Shown: one piece after another, positions 36,324-50,000 of the stretch
Layout of the letters: every line of letters begins with the position of its first letter
Position numbering within the stretch: the first letter of the stretch is position 1
Assembly (NCBI RefSeq): GCF_040954835.1
Contig: NC_090697.1
Span: forward strand, 17,166,001-17,230,000
Length of the DNA: 64,000 nucleotides
Reading direction: 5' to 3'
Source of the DNA: Lepisosteus oculatus
Taxonomy: Eukaryota; Chordata; Actinopteri; Semionotiformes; Lepisosteidae
Made by a program: the position numbers and the translations under genes
The notes under the pieces: generated by a model
Database searches by the model: none
Seen by the model: the letters and a program-made list of their open reading frames with translations, nothing else
What the model was told of the DNA's origin: nothing

Positions 36324-36552
36324 ATTTATTGGCCATATGCAATTTCTTGTATTAGGAAATTGTCTTTTCGCATACCCCAGCTTGTTCTCTATGAGACACA
36401 AAGCCACACAGACTGGAAGAGAAGCTTGGGGTCAGAGTGCAGGGTCAGCCATTTATACAGCACCCCTGGAACAGCTGCGGTTAAGGGCCTTGCTCAGAGG
36501 CCCTACAGAGTAGGATTCCTCTGCCGGCCGCTCCTTAGCCACAGAGCCACCA
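36324..36552 (-). repeat. tRNA-derived SINE (type of 10134-10416)
   Basis: Reversed element: 'ttggccatatgcaatttctt', 'gcataccccagcttgttctc', 'acagcacccctggaacagct' and 'gccttgctcagaggcccta'. The head with 'agccacagagccaccac' is present, but the B-box region has a small deletion. Confidence 0.75.
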
Positions 36553-36777
36553 CATGTAGGCCCCGTTAGACGACAACCCACAGATAACAACAAAAGGCTT
36601 TATGATCAGCATTAATCTATTCATTAATGTTTTATGAAACATGAAGAATAAAATATCAATGCACATTGCTGCGCTTTACAAACTACTAATGCTAACTTCT
36701 AATCTCACAGAGGTAATATTGTGTCTTACTGCTGTCACTATGAAGGTTAAGAAAGATCAACTGTATATAACACAGTA

Positions 36778-36972
36778 GACATACTGGAAGGTTAATTGGC
36801 TTCAGGGAAAATTTGTCCAGGAGTGAGTGTGTGCGTGATTGTGACTATGTATTTCTTGTGACAGACTGGTATCAGATTTAGGGTGTATCCTGCATTACGC
36901 CCAATGCTTGCCAGGATAGGCTCTGGCACCCCTTACCCTGTATTCGATAGAGTGGTTAAAAGTGGATCGATG
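36778..36972 (+). repeat. tRNA-type SINE, 3' part
   Basis: 'gttaattggcttcaggga', 'gagtgagtgtgtgcgtgatt', 'gtgtatcctgcattacgccc', 'tgccaggataggctctggc' and a 'gataga..gtggtta' end match the type at 46575-46912. Confidence 0.65.
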
Positions 36973-39900
36973 TTGGACATTACATGGATGTCCGTAATGT
37001 AACAACTACATGTAAGCAAGACACCCATTCACTGTATATTCTCATAATCCTTTGCTAACCAAATATGTGTAAAATATTGACAATAGAGAACTGTGTGCCA
37101 GGAGAACACTGAAGAACACTGCTCACCTCATAGCCAATGTACCTATAAAACAGATGACTGTACTGGAAAGGGTGTGCGTAGGTCATAGATCTTTGTGAAA
37201 CAGTTTCTATGGGTAACAACACCACCTTGTGGTCCCATATATACAAAACTGTAAGAATTTGCAAATAGTGCCTTAATAAGTAGTTCAAACATACCACTTC
37301 CGTTTGGTTTGGGTTGTGGCTGTGGCAGCTTTTCTGTTCACACAAGCAAATGACTCAAGATCTATAAATATTCAAGATGTATTACCAACTCATCAGTAAT
37401 AATCTTTCTCTTAAAGTGGGTATGTTCAGCTGTATTCCAAAACGCTAAGACTCACAATCACAAGCCATTTAAAAGTGTGATTTGATGCCATTTCACTTTG
37501 TTGAATCCTTATTTTGAAAGTCTCTCAATGTGTGCAGTTCTTACTTCAAATTTTAAAATATATCAAGATAGCAGTAACTTCTTAATATTGTTGGAACAGC
37601 CTCTGATAAACTTTCAGTGGATTCAGAAGCACTGAAAAAGGGTAATGCACAAAGACATTTTTTCAAAGACAAAAGCTACATAGTTTATTTAGTTATTTTT
37701 GTAAAGTATGCTTCCCACCCTGCAAAAGAATCATGGCCATAAGAGTCTAATGTAGCAGAGCTTAAGAAATGCATCAAGTATGAAATGTTAAATATTCTGT
37801 TGGCATGTAATGGTTTTTAAACAATTTTGACACTGTACTGAAAGGTTGGCTAGGTGACTACAACCTTAAAGTGAAGCTTGAAAGATGACATATATCTAAT
37901 CTCTTTTGAGAAACAGTTAATCTACAAAGTGTTACTCCCGACTATTAAAGCCCAGATTTTCCTGTCTGCATCTGTGTTTATGTTTCCTGTGCGGTTTCAA
38001 TTATGTGACTGAGAAAGTGAAATGTGCGTATAAATAACATGAAGTAAGAGAAATACAATACATTGTATTTTAAGCATAAAGTCTTTGTACAGTATTCATA
38101 ACATGATGTTCTAAAAAAGCAAGTCTGTTTTTCCAGTTAAATGTTTTTTTTAAATAAATGTAAATAAAATAAAGTTTTTTAGTTTGTTGTTTCAGTTGAT
38201 TTGAGACATTTTAAGTGGAGAGTTTTATGATAGTGATTTAGAAGCCTTGTCATTAATTATTGATAAATCACTATTTTTAGTACCAATATGAATTTTGATA
38301 TGTACTGTTATTGCTCTAGTAATACTTTTGTCACCCTGTAATATCTCAGTGCTAAACAGTGGTCTTTATCTGTGGGCTGTGGGCTGTGTCTGCGCAATAA
38401 CGTACAGCTACGCTCTGCACAATTCCTGTGGGTTTTGTGTAGTTTTCCTGCATAATGTACAGGCATTCTGAACGTGCACAGCAGGCTTTTTAAAACAGGT
38501 GCACGATAGAAAATGAAATACTGCAGCATTCCTGCGTGCACATTTGTAATCACTCAGATTACTGCTAAGAGTCCTGCAGGGACAGAACCCAGAGAAATAC
38601 ATCCTACAAGATTGCTGTCAGAAATTAAACTGATGTTCATTTATTACGTATTTTATTTAACAGGCACAAATCCTGGGCACTTTAGGGTATTAGTTGAGTG
38701 TGGGTGAATAGGGATGTCCTGTGACAGCAAAATTTTTGGAAGGGATGTCTTTAGCAGCCCATTGTCTGACTCGGCAAGCTTGTAAATTCAACAAAGGAAC
38801 TAGAGCAGAACCAGTTTTATCATCCCCCCCAAACTGAAAATTATACTCAAAACTCTTCGTCTCTTGTTGGTCATGTTTTTATAAGCTTTTCTTTTTATCA
38901 GAATAAAACTTTATTCAGTTTATGATGCCTGCATGAGAGAGGATTTTAGACACAAAATGAAAAACAGTTAAACAGTTTGAAAATTAAACATGTTTAATAT
39001 ATAGTTCATTTACTTTAGTGGTCTAACAGCCTATCATGTTTTGCTTTTCAGGTACTGTATTCATAAACTTATGTTAACATTTATAAATATGGTAAAGGTA
39101 AGTTTTGTAGAAACCAAATGATGAAACAGAATACAATGGAAGACATGAAGACAGCACACCTCTGTTTCAGAAGGAGTTGAAGTACACTGATGTCGATACT
39201 CATTCCGAAATATAATTGCAAAAATAAATAAAAAATATTCAGTGTTAATCAAAAGTTTATATCATATTCTTTGATCCCTCTTCATTTATTGTTTTCATAT
39301 ATCTCCATGTTTTGAAATAGCTCTGAGAAACGATTATTTTAAGACGTGTCTCTCCTGGCAAAATTAAGCAGTTGTAAAATCCCACAGAAATCCTTTAAAA
39401 GGATATTTACTGAAATCTTTCAAAATCCTTTAGAGGTCCTACAAGTTACTGATCAAACCTACAGTGTAGAAATCCTGTAAAAGTGATGGTTTTATCTTTT
39501 ATGAATCCTGTAAAAATCATAAACAAAAATACATATAAAACCTGAGAAGATCCTGTACATTTATCAACTTGTACTAAAGGGATAAAGGAACGCATTATTG
39601 CCCACTTCTGCAGGAATACTATAGTAAAATAAAACGCTTTTGTACAGGACATTTCTCTAAGAAGTATAGACCTTTTCGTTCTGCCGGTTAACGTACTGTA
39701 CATGCAATCCTTTATACAAACTTCCACGTTATTAAAAGGTGCTCATTTCGCGGGCCTTTGTTCACATTACATTTACATAAAACACACTCTGTCAGATTAG
39801 TTTTAAAAAATGATTGATCAGTATATATTGATCAGGGCTGATCTCCGAAGAGATCACTCTTCTGTGCCCCAAACACACAAAGATATACACGGCAAATTCA

Positions 39901-41069
39901 CGGTAGTTAATGAACCTTGTCCAGAAGATGTAACTGGGCATCTGATTCAAGTTCTTTGAATATACATTCACCTAGCTGTTTTTGTATGCAACCGCTGCAG
40001 CTATTCAGAGCCTGTGGAGTCTGCAAACGCTTGATCACCTGACCTTTCAGGTTCCGCGAGAACGTACCATGAACCTAAAGGGTGAAAACCTGTTTTATGA
40101 ATTGTGTTTGAAGTGTGAAAGAGAAGAAATAATTGTATATATCACGAAACATTTAAATGTTTTTCTTTATTCACTATAAATGTTGTATTTATATATTTCA
40201 ATTAACGAGTTATGCGGAATTAGTTATTTCATAAATCAATTTATATTCCCCCTTTTCCACCAGGATAGTTTAGTCCCGGGGCTCTGTGTTGCAATGTACT
40301 TGTGACAGATGCGAATTTCCACTTTTTAAAAGCAAAGATTTGGAGCGTGATAGCAGAAGGAGAATATTTATTAACTCCGCGTGTTTTATGTTTTCTTTTT
40401 GTTGTTTGATCCCGCGATGGTGTGATTTCGGAAGAGCGGTTACTCTAAACAGCTACTCCGATGAGGGGAAAAAAATACATGCGTACGTACCATTAACAGT
40501 TGAAAGGGGGAATCTGTAAAAAAATATACAAGCTTGTTATGGGTTTAAAGAATGCAAAAAGCAAATAGTATAGTTATTTGAACGCGTTTTACGAAATACA
40601 CTGTAAATCGCATCTGGAGGTCAATCAAGAGAAACATTTCATCCAGAGACGGAGTTTACAGCACAGTACTTACAAACACCTCTCAGGACGGTGGAATTAC
40701 CTATCATCGCAACATGGCTGCTGCAGGGATATTAGGGAAAGTTTAGCTACTGACTTGACTTAAGTTTTCATTTTAATTTCTTGAGGCGAAAACGTTGAGT
40801 ACGCGGGGGGCTGACCTCTTTAGTATTTCGTTTGGACAGACTGCCGTGATACAGTCCACACCGCCCGAGGGAGGAAAAAAAAAAGAGAAAAGCGCCCGTT
40901 CCCCCCTGTACATTGTTTTTTTTTTAAGAGTGCTTTTATTGTAGGGTACAGTACATTCTGGCTGGAAGATTTTATGTTTCCCTTTCCCGACCCTTTCTTA
41001 AGTGTATTCTAACATTCCCTGCTATTTGTGGAACAAAGAGCATTTCGTGGGTTTTGCTCAGAAAGTACA

Positions 41070-44000
41070 ATGCATTTCTCCATTCCCGAGACGGAGGTTC
41101 GTGCCGGTGACAATGGATCTACCTATGTGGTGAGTACACGCATGGGGTAGCCCTGCCTAGCCACCCTGCAGGGGCTTGGGCTTGGGCTCTTACAGCTGGG
41201 GGGGGGGGGAGGTTACCAACATTGTCATCGCTAGTGAAATATCCTCGAAGTCTGAACTGTCGTCCTCCCTCGGACCAATGTCGTGATGAGGTTGCGCGAT
41301 TCTGTTAACGACCATCGCTGAATTGCCCAGACTAGGGTAACTCGGCTCAGTTTAGAAATCCCCCAGCTCTCTGGGCAGCAGTCGTTTGCCGTCTTGAAAA
41401 TGTTACTTATTGTTTACGTTGCCTTACGTGAAGCTTGTAATCTGTAGTCTTCTTAGTATATTTCCCCACAGTGTTTAGAGTTCTGTCTTCCTTCCCCCCC
41501 CCGAAGACAAAGAGGATGCTTTCTGGAGTTGAGTAGCTTTTTATTGTGTATCATTAGAAATACAGTGGTCAGAATAGAGGGGTGAATGACATAAAATGTC
41601 AAGTTAATAAATCCCAAGTTCAAGAGGGAATCGGCCTTTCTCTAAACAGACAGCTCAGTGTTTGTATGAAGAAGTGCTCTAGATTGATTTGTTTTTGGCT
41701 TAATGAGGGGGATGGAATTTTGTGTCTTGTTTTTTTTTTTCTTGCGTTCCTCTTGAAGTTGAAGTCCAGTTTTTTCTCTTGGGCATAAAATACTTTACAT
41801 AGCGGGCCAGAGATGTACTTAGCTATGATAAATTTTGTTTTGCTGCATTACGCAGTTGTTTGCTCTATGGAACGTGCTGTAATATTATATATGTGTAAGT
41901 GTCATTTACTTTCTACGTGAAATGACCAAACGTTTATGCTGCATTTTGTCATTACTTTAGGCTAACACTGCTGTGACGCAGTAGCTTTTTGTAAATCGTG
42001 CACTCGTAACACATTTCTAGACGATTTAGCCTGAATGCGCAGAAAGTAAGTAAAGTAATCTTAAGGTGACGGGACAACAAAATCTGGTATTTTCTGTTGC
42101 AACGTAAGTCTGGAAAATGAAGCTTCATAATATTCTTTTATAATGCATTCTTTGCAGTGCCTCTGACATGGTTGAATGTAGGCTAATAAACTATACTCAT
42201 CCCAATTCGTTTATTACTAATTAACCTATATTTTAGTTAACAGTCGATTTTGAAATAACTTTTGCCAGTTGAATGTCCCACGTGGGGTTTGTTAAAATAT
42301 TGAAGTATCGTCAATGAAGTGACATCCCTGATGTATTTCTCAAAGTGAACACAGCAATGAAATTGATCACAAGTAACAGAGCAATGTGAACTTGATGCCC
42401 ATCCCCACATAAGATATTAAGTCCTCACTGTACTCAAGAATTCATACCAGCAGGATATATAGCAACTGCCCTTACTGCTGTCTGCGTTTACCAGGATCTT
42501 ATTCAGAAGCGGTTGGATATGTATTTCATCTAGCACGTTGAGGCATGAAAATAGTTTATGTGAAGGGTTTTCTTTACGTGTACATCACGTTTTCTTTCAA
42601 ATAACTAGTGAGGTTTCCGTTCTTGTTGAATATGTTTTATTTACTTTTAGAACATATAACTGTGATGATGTTTTGGGAAATCGCAGATGAAGAACGTTAA
42701 AAGCAGTTGGTGACATGGAGTGGGACAGTGGTCAACAGCAATATCGATTGTGTTTGACCTAGGGGATACAAGTGGGCTGCCCCCCAAGAGCCTTAAACTA
42801 GGAGTTCCTGCTTCTTGTCTGGGGTACCTACAGTACACACCTACTGGATTTTGTTGTACCTGAGCACTCAGATAAATAACTGAACCTTACTAGACTTAAT
42901 AATAGGCTCAGTCTCAACTCTTTGTTCTTTTACACATAGCAGGTTGCCTTTTATATTTCTTAAGCAATTCAACGTCTCCAACCTTTGAAGAGGGAAAAAA
43001 AAAAACCCTGCAAACGTTCTAACCAAGCAGCCCATGGACTCGGCGCATGGCAAAAAGCTCAGCCGCAATGAAGACCAGGAGGTGTGTGGAAACGAACTAG
43101 TTATGGCTTAACCAGTAAAAGAGCTCATCTGAGCTCTGGTCGACCTGCGTTGAGGTCCGAGTTGGGGTCACGACGGTACCCAACTGTGATGCTCCCAAGA
43201 GGCGGCGCGCGAATAGTTGGCCCGGGCGTTGTCACCTGTCAGCGCACGCCGTGTCGCCTAGAGTCTCCTGGGTGCTGCTGCTTCTCCTCCAGTCTGTGCG
43301 GAACGAGAGGGCCAAGACAAAGGCAGCAGCCATTCTTCATTGAGTGGGATTAGCCAAAAATAATTGGCCGGTGTGTTTTTTAATATCGGCACTGTCCGTT
43401 TGCAGATGGGAGGCCGCTGTTCAGCTAGATGGTCTTGGCTAGCCAGGGCAAAGGTTTTTGACTACGTGTGTGGGTAGCTTGGTCCCGATTCTTGTAGTCC
43501 TTTCAGTAAAGAAGTGCTTCCCTCTCACTTTAAGATGAACGCCCCCTTTCCTTTGGTGTCCTCTGGGTCGTGTTTCACTGTGGATTCTGATTCGCTTTTG
43601 GATCCCGAGGACTGATTTTGTTAGTGATTTTGAGGACTTGAGGTCCCCTCATTCCTGGTTTAAGAAAAAAAATTAAGTTAGTTTTAGTTTTATCCTAGCA
43701 GAGCAGGACTTGCCCTTGAGCCCAGACATGTATCTGCTTTGTCTTCTCTGGTCTGTTTTTTGTTCCAAGAATTGTACACGGTATTTAAAGTGAGGTCTTA
43801 GTTAATGCGTGTCCAGTACTCCGTGATTTAAATACTACATTTTTAGGTCTGCCAATCTGTATTAACATTATTGTTTTTTATTATTCCCCACATTGACAAA
43901 TGGAATGTCGACGTGAACATCTGAGCCATTTTTATGATCAGTTTCTCAACCTGGCTGGAACACTCTGTACGCGTCTAGATGCTAAATGTCATCTACCAAA

Positions 44001-47000
44001 TGGAAGTTGAAGTCTTTTTGAATTCCATTTTAATTATGTACTTTTTACCGATCCTTCTATACCAGTATTAAAACTTGGTGTAACTCTACGAGTGTTTAGA
44101 TGATTGCTGTAAATTGCAAAGAACAGTGGTTCTGTAAGTGTTAATTATACCCCCCAGTTGGAGCATTTACCTTTTAGATGTTTTAACATAACTAGATCTT
44201 AAAGCAAATGAATGCATTTCTTGTAATGCCTTCTGCCCACAGTTTGAGAATTAAATTTGTGCCTTCTTTTTATAGAACTTTATTAAAGGTATTCTGAAAA
44301 ATCTAAAAACATCACATCGTATTCTCTGTGTCCATTCCCACTGTTGTTTTTTCAATTAACTCGAATGTGTTTGGTAAGCAAGATCAAGATAGTTTTCTAA
44401 ATCCATATGATTTATTAGCATATAATGTCTTGGTTCAATTTCTGTCACTGTTTTTATGGATGGGTGCTACATTAGCTGATTTGCAGTCAATGAGTTTAGC
44501 CCCTTTCTGGAGTGACAGTTAAGGATGAGTTTCACTAAAGACTTACAGATGACATCTTGTTTCTTTAATTGCGATGGGTAGAATATCATCAGGTCCTGTT
44601 GATTTTCTTTGGATTTCCCCCCTGCGTTCTAGTTTAAATGGTCGTGAATTTCTTTGAAGATTCCGAGCCCAAGGCTGCTGGTTCCCTTGTTGTCCTAATT
44701 GAATTGTTAGTGCATGCTGGCAACATAGCTGTAAAACAGACCACAGCTAAACGATTAATATTCTTATACGGACTGATTGTTTTAACCTGACCCTAAGGTG
44801 ACCCTAACATGATGTGGTACGTTTTTTCTTCATTTTGTGATGTACTGCTGTAGATCCTCTTATCTTTTGCAGATTGTTAGATTATTAAAACTATTAAACC
44901 TGCACAGAGATTTTTAATGTTAAGAGTTTATGTATGCTACAGGCATGATAAAGCTGTGTAAAATGTCTTGCTGGTTTTAACCACACGGACCTATTTAAAA
45001 ACATGTCTTTTTAAAATATAAGAAGGTGTAAATAAATATTCCACTAATTATTAAACAAGCTTGAGAAATACAGTATTCTGGGAAAGCAATGTGTATATCG
45101 GGTGATACGGACAATTTAAATTTAGAATACATTTTCTCAGTTTCAGCAGCATGGAAAAAGTCACAATATATGTTTGTCAAGGAACACATCACTGTCAGTT
45201 TTGTTGAGTAGAAGTGTCATTCATTGTCAAGTATATTATTTAAATGGTTTTGATTGCTTGTGTATTTGATGCGAAAAATGTGTCTTGGAAAGGCTAAATA
45301 ATTTGATAGCTGATACTGTAAATATTGGTTTTGTAGGTGTTTTAATTTAGCTTTGTCCTTTTTTTTCTGGATTGTGCAAAAGAGCCGCAATGAAGTAAGA
45401 ATGGAAAACAGAGTCTGGACGTAGTTTTGATGGTGTGAATTAATGCAGTGTGCATATAAGAGTCATTTGTATACCAAGTAGCTCTGCAAAGTAATGATTG
45501 CAACGTCAGCAGCCAATTATTCCGATTACAAGATTTAAAGCCAACTTAAAACTGATTAGTAATCAAATTATTCTTCATTCCTGTGAAGGCTAATTGGCAT
45601 CATCTGTTTTTTTTTGGATGGGTTTTAATATTCTCAGACAACTTGCTTCACCCTTTTGCTTATGTTTAAATTCCTGTCCTAATTGGAATGTTCATTCATG
45701 CTTATTTTCCTAAAAGAAAATTGAATCTCTGTCACTGCAGTAGCTCAGTTACTGTTTGAAGTTGGTTACAATTTTTGCTCAGCTGCATATTTTTTTTTCT
45801 TGTGTTTGTCGCTTCTGAAATATTATCCTAAGCTCGCCTGAGGTGTAATTGAGGACAGATGGCGTGACACTAAATGACTTTCAGAGTAAAACTACAGACC
45901 CCGTATTAACAGTTAAGAGCTGTACTTAGACTCCTGCTCTCCCTTCCTGAATGTTCAAGGCTTACATGCCTCCTGCCATCCTGATTAATGTTTGTTCCAT
46001 TTGTTGGGAAACCACGGGTTATCGCTCGTTATTTGTCTTTGTAAAGTGTTCTGTACTGAAACTGAATAAATACTGTAAACGCACATCTGCAAGTTACCTG
46101 TTTGAGAAGAACTTGAACAGCATGCATCCTTAAACCTAAAATACTGGGAGTCAATTAAAACAAAGTTCCATGGGAGAAATAATTTTGACTTCAGCAACGT
46201 TTTGGCGACATCATGCCTGTTCTATGAAATCGTGTATGCTGTTCCATTATCCTTTACTTATGAAGTACATTTACTCTATGGCAAGCACTTTTTGCAAGCT
46301 TCAGAGATTACTAGGTCCAGATCAGTGACATCAATTTAACACGCATCAAACATGTATCTAATTGTATTTTTTGCAGTTATTGATTAATCTTTATTTATCA
46401 CCATTATTAATAGTATTAATTGATATTTGCATTGTGCCTGTTAAGTATCATAAAAAGAACCCCTCTGCATTCTATCTACTCTATAAGTTCAACCAAGGAG
46501 ATTATGTAGAGAAGAACACTGAATGTAAGTTATCAAAACAAATGAATGATCTTAAAAACAGGAAGGGAGAACAGGTTTGGCAGTGGTAAGCATTGCTGCT
46601 TCGCAGTCCTGGGGGCATGGGTTTTGTTCCTGGGGTGCTATCTGTGTGGAGATGTCTGTGTTCTCCCTGTGATTGTGGGAGTTTCCTCTGGGTGCTTCAG
46701 TTTCTACCCACGGTCCAAAGACCCACTGGCAGGTGAAGTGGCTTCTGGGAAAATGGGTCCTGGTGTGGGTGTGTGCATGTTTGTGTCTGCGAGTGCCCTG
46801 TGATGGACTGGCGTCTCATCCAGGGCGTACCCTGCATTGTGCTCGTTGCGTGCTGGAATAGGCTTTGGCTCTCCCACAAACGCTGATTTGGACGACATGG
46901 TTAGAGAACGGGTGGGAAGATGGAAATCTCAAGGTTGTTGAGGTTGACCACTGTGGTGTTCGGTGTTATGTTCCCAGTTTAACATTAAGCACTTCTGCTG

Positions 47001-50000
47001 CATGTTGAGCTTGACTCATCTTAATACACTCTGTAGAGCACATGGAAAGTCTATCCTCTTCTGTGTGAAGTTCCTCTTCCTCTTAACATTAAAAGTTATG
47101 TAGTTCTAGGTGGTGACTGCAGGATTTGTTTAGACATTATACATCTTACTTTTATAGAGATTGGCTGAGGCTGTTTTTTACAGCAGAATGCATATTTGAA
47201 AGCCCTAAAGCACAGTATGTTTCATCATCATGATTCTGCCTCTAATCTGGAACGAAAAACTAGCTTTAGTGTTTTGAAAACAATAGCAAACGGTCGCTGG
47301 AGAGAGATTCTGTTTTGTGCGTATGACTGCTTCAAGAGAGTCCTTTCTTCTGACGTGAAACGAGTACTGAAAGTCAAGTGGGCTTGTGTGCATACCATTT
47401 TGAACAGAGAGAAAAACAAGTGTGAAGTCCAGAATAATAAAATGCCATTGTCACGTGTGCTCCAAATATGGCAGTGCAGCTGTAGTGAATGTCAGTAAAG
47501 AGGTCTGTACGTTTTTTAAGGATTTAAATAAAAGTTTTAATTTGACTTATATAGTGAATGAAGGTTCAGGCACAATAATATTTAAAAAGGATTCTGATTA
47601 CTGTTCCATGTATATTTTTTTAGCACAATGTTCCTTTAGAATGACCTTTGTTTTCAGTTGTGCTACAAGTCTAGCTATGAAACAAAGCAAGCTACATTTC
47701 ACTGAATAGTGCATCCACTGAGTGTATTGTCTTTACAATCCCTGAACACCTCTTTATCCTCTTCTACATTTCAGGAAGTTCAATATTCTGTTCAGTTTAA
47801 TATTACTGCGCTGAAGGTGCAGACATCCATTCATTTTCTAGCTGATTTATCCAATTCAGGGTGCAGGGGAGCCAGAGCAGATCTGGGCAAGCCATAGGCA
47901 CAAGGCATGGTGCACCCTGGACAGTACACCTGTCCATCACAGGGCACACATTGACATATTCATGTACACTCAGGGCTAATTTCCTTACATACAAATTAAC
48001 CTACCTGTACGTCTTTGGATTGTGGGAGGAAACCACAGCACATAGACAAAATCCACATGATTTCGGAAGATGGGGAGAACATACAGTATAAGGTCTTTGC
48101 AAACAGCACCCCAGATCTGGAATTGACCCGTGGCCCAAGCGCTGTGAGGCAGCAAAGCTAACCACTGCAACACCATGGTGCCCTTTGGTGCAAACATCAT
48201 GGAGCTGTATAACAATTCTTATTTTATTAAAAAATCTTTAATTTATCTGGCATTATTAAAGGTTATTTTACTAGGGCCCTGTCATGAACTCTTGCTGCTG
48301 TAAATACACAAGTCTGTGGTGTCTGGCATATTTTTAAGGTGGAAAGTACCTTTCATCATGTCACTAAAGCCATTAGGGACATACTAATATGAATAACCAT
48401 ATAGCCTAGGATCTCATACAGAGAGTGCATGTCTATTTTTGTTATTTTATTCAGGGAAAAAAAAATGTTTTTCAGTTTTGAGTTGCTCATTTCAAATTGC
48501 TATTTACTTTTGGATTACCCTTTGTTACATAGAATTACCACTTTGTAGCTAGATCTCATCGGCTCTCCAAGCTAAGCAAGGCTTCCGGTGAGTCCTGGGA
48601 AGGGGGACCTCCAGAGAAAGCTTTAAAAGCTTGAGAGCTTCGTTATTGTGGTAAGGACAGCTGGTCACATCAGTTAGGCACCCTGTAGAAGTGGTGAAGT
48701 ACTCTGCTGTACGTAAAAAGCTTTGGGATGAAACATAGCAAGTCTCATCATGATATTGCTGATAATAAAGAGAGTCATAAATCAACTCTGACTGTATACA
48801 AATTGAAACTCATCATTTTCCCACTAAGATGAAACCCAATTTATTACCCTGCATTTAGAATAGATGGCTGCCAGTGTGGTTGTATTGACAAATTAGTTTT
48901 TTCATGTCAATAATTCAGACTGCCAGAAGTGCAATGAAAGTATGCTATCAACAGATTTATTTCAAGTGTTGTTAATGAGATAACGGAGTTCATCATGTCT
49001 TTATTGTACAGCAGCAGCGAATTCGCCATCTTGACTTTCCCAGTTTGACGGCAAGTTAATTTCTGATCATCACTGCGAATTGCAGAATTCTCTCTATAGA
49101 ATCCAGCACTAGTACAATTTATTAATCAGGGGGAGTATCTACTGGAAAAGAAACTTCAGAGCTGTTTTCAGTTCATTTTGTACTTCATCACAAACTTATA
49201 TTTTTTTTTTCTAAAACGATGATCTATCTTTAATGATAAGTGGGTATTGAGTAGAATACAAAAGTACATTTCACTGAGAATTAAATAGGATTATCCTGTT
49301 ATTGCATAAACTGTCCAAAGTGTACCCAAGGCATTGCAACAGTACAAAGTATGCCTCATTAAAAAGAGGTGGTTATTCACACACTTGTGCTGAAGGACTG
49401 CAGCACTTTAATCAATGTCCAGCTTAGATGATAATGTCTTGCTGATGCACCTGTCACAATGCAGCAGATGATTAATTGATTTAAATGTGTGTTTTATTTT
49501 TAATAATCAGAAATATGTTGCAAATGCTCATCTATGCACTGATCTTTTCTTGTTCACCTCCTTCCATAACAGTGCATTGAGTGTTGATCCCAATGGAGAT
49601 TTATGAATGCCGTGCACATGGCTACCAAGGGATGCTTATGATATTGAGAGAGTGCATGTGAAAATGAATTTTACATTAATTGGAAGCCTTTTAAATTAGG
49701 ATGGACTGAGGCTGTAAAAAGACTCAGTATTGCAGACTCCTATTAGTGCTTGTTTTCAGCACTATGATCCACAAGAAACACTGGGAAGCACTACTGAATA
49801 CTAACAGCTGAATTCTGCTTCTGTATTCTACCTTGCATTGATTACTAAAACCGTAAAAAGAGTTGATTACTGAAGGCTTGTCTGTTTTTTTTGCTTAACA
49901 GCTTTTTTAGTGTTCAGCAAAAGCAACATTGTTTCCCAGCTTTTTTTTTCCCCACGAAGCAGTTTCTACCATAGTTACTCACAGACTGAACTCTCACAAA

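Larger units (their letters stand above)
34739..41069. other. spacer between the divergent EIF2B4 and SNX17 starts
   Basis: 6.3 kb between two head-to-head start codons. It contains the EIF2B4 promoter elements, SINE fragments at 35423-35570, 35940-36245, 36324-36552 and 36778-36972, and the SNX17 upstream region. In 37000-40800 I see no gene or repeat that I can name; the open frames there are short. Confidence 0.55.

Noticed and set aside
47196-47709. Two overlapping open frames of about 100 codons on the plus strand in SNX17 intron 1.
   Set aside because: No recognisable motif, composition like the flanking intron, and no splice structure that joins them.
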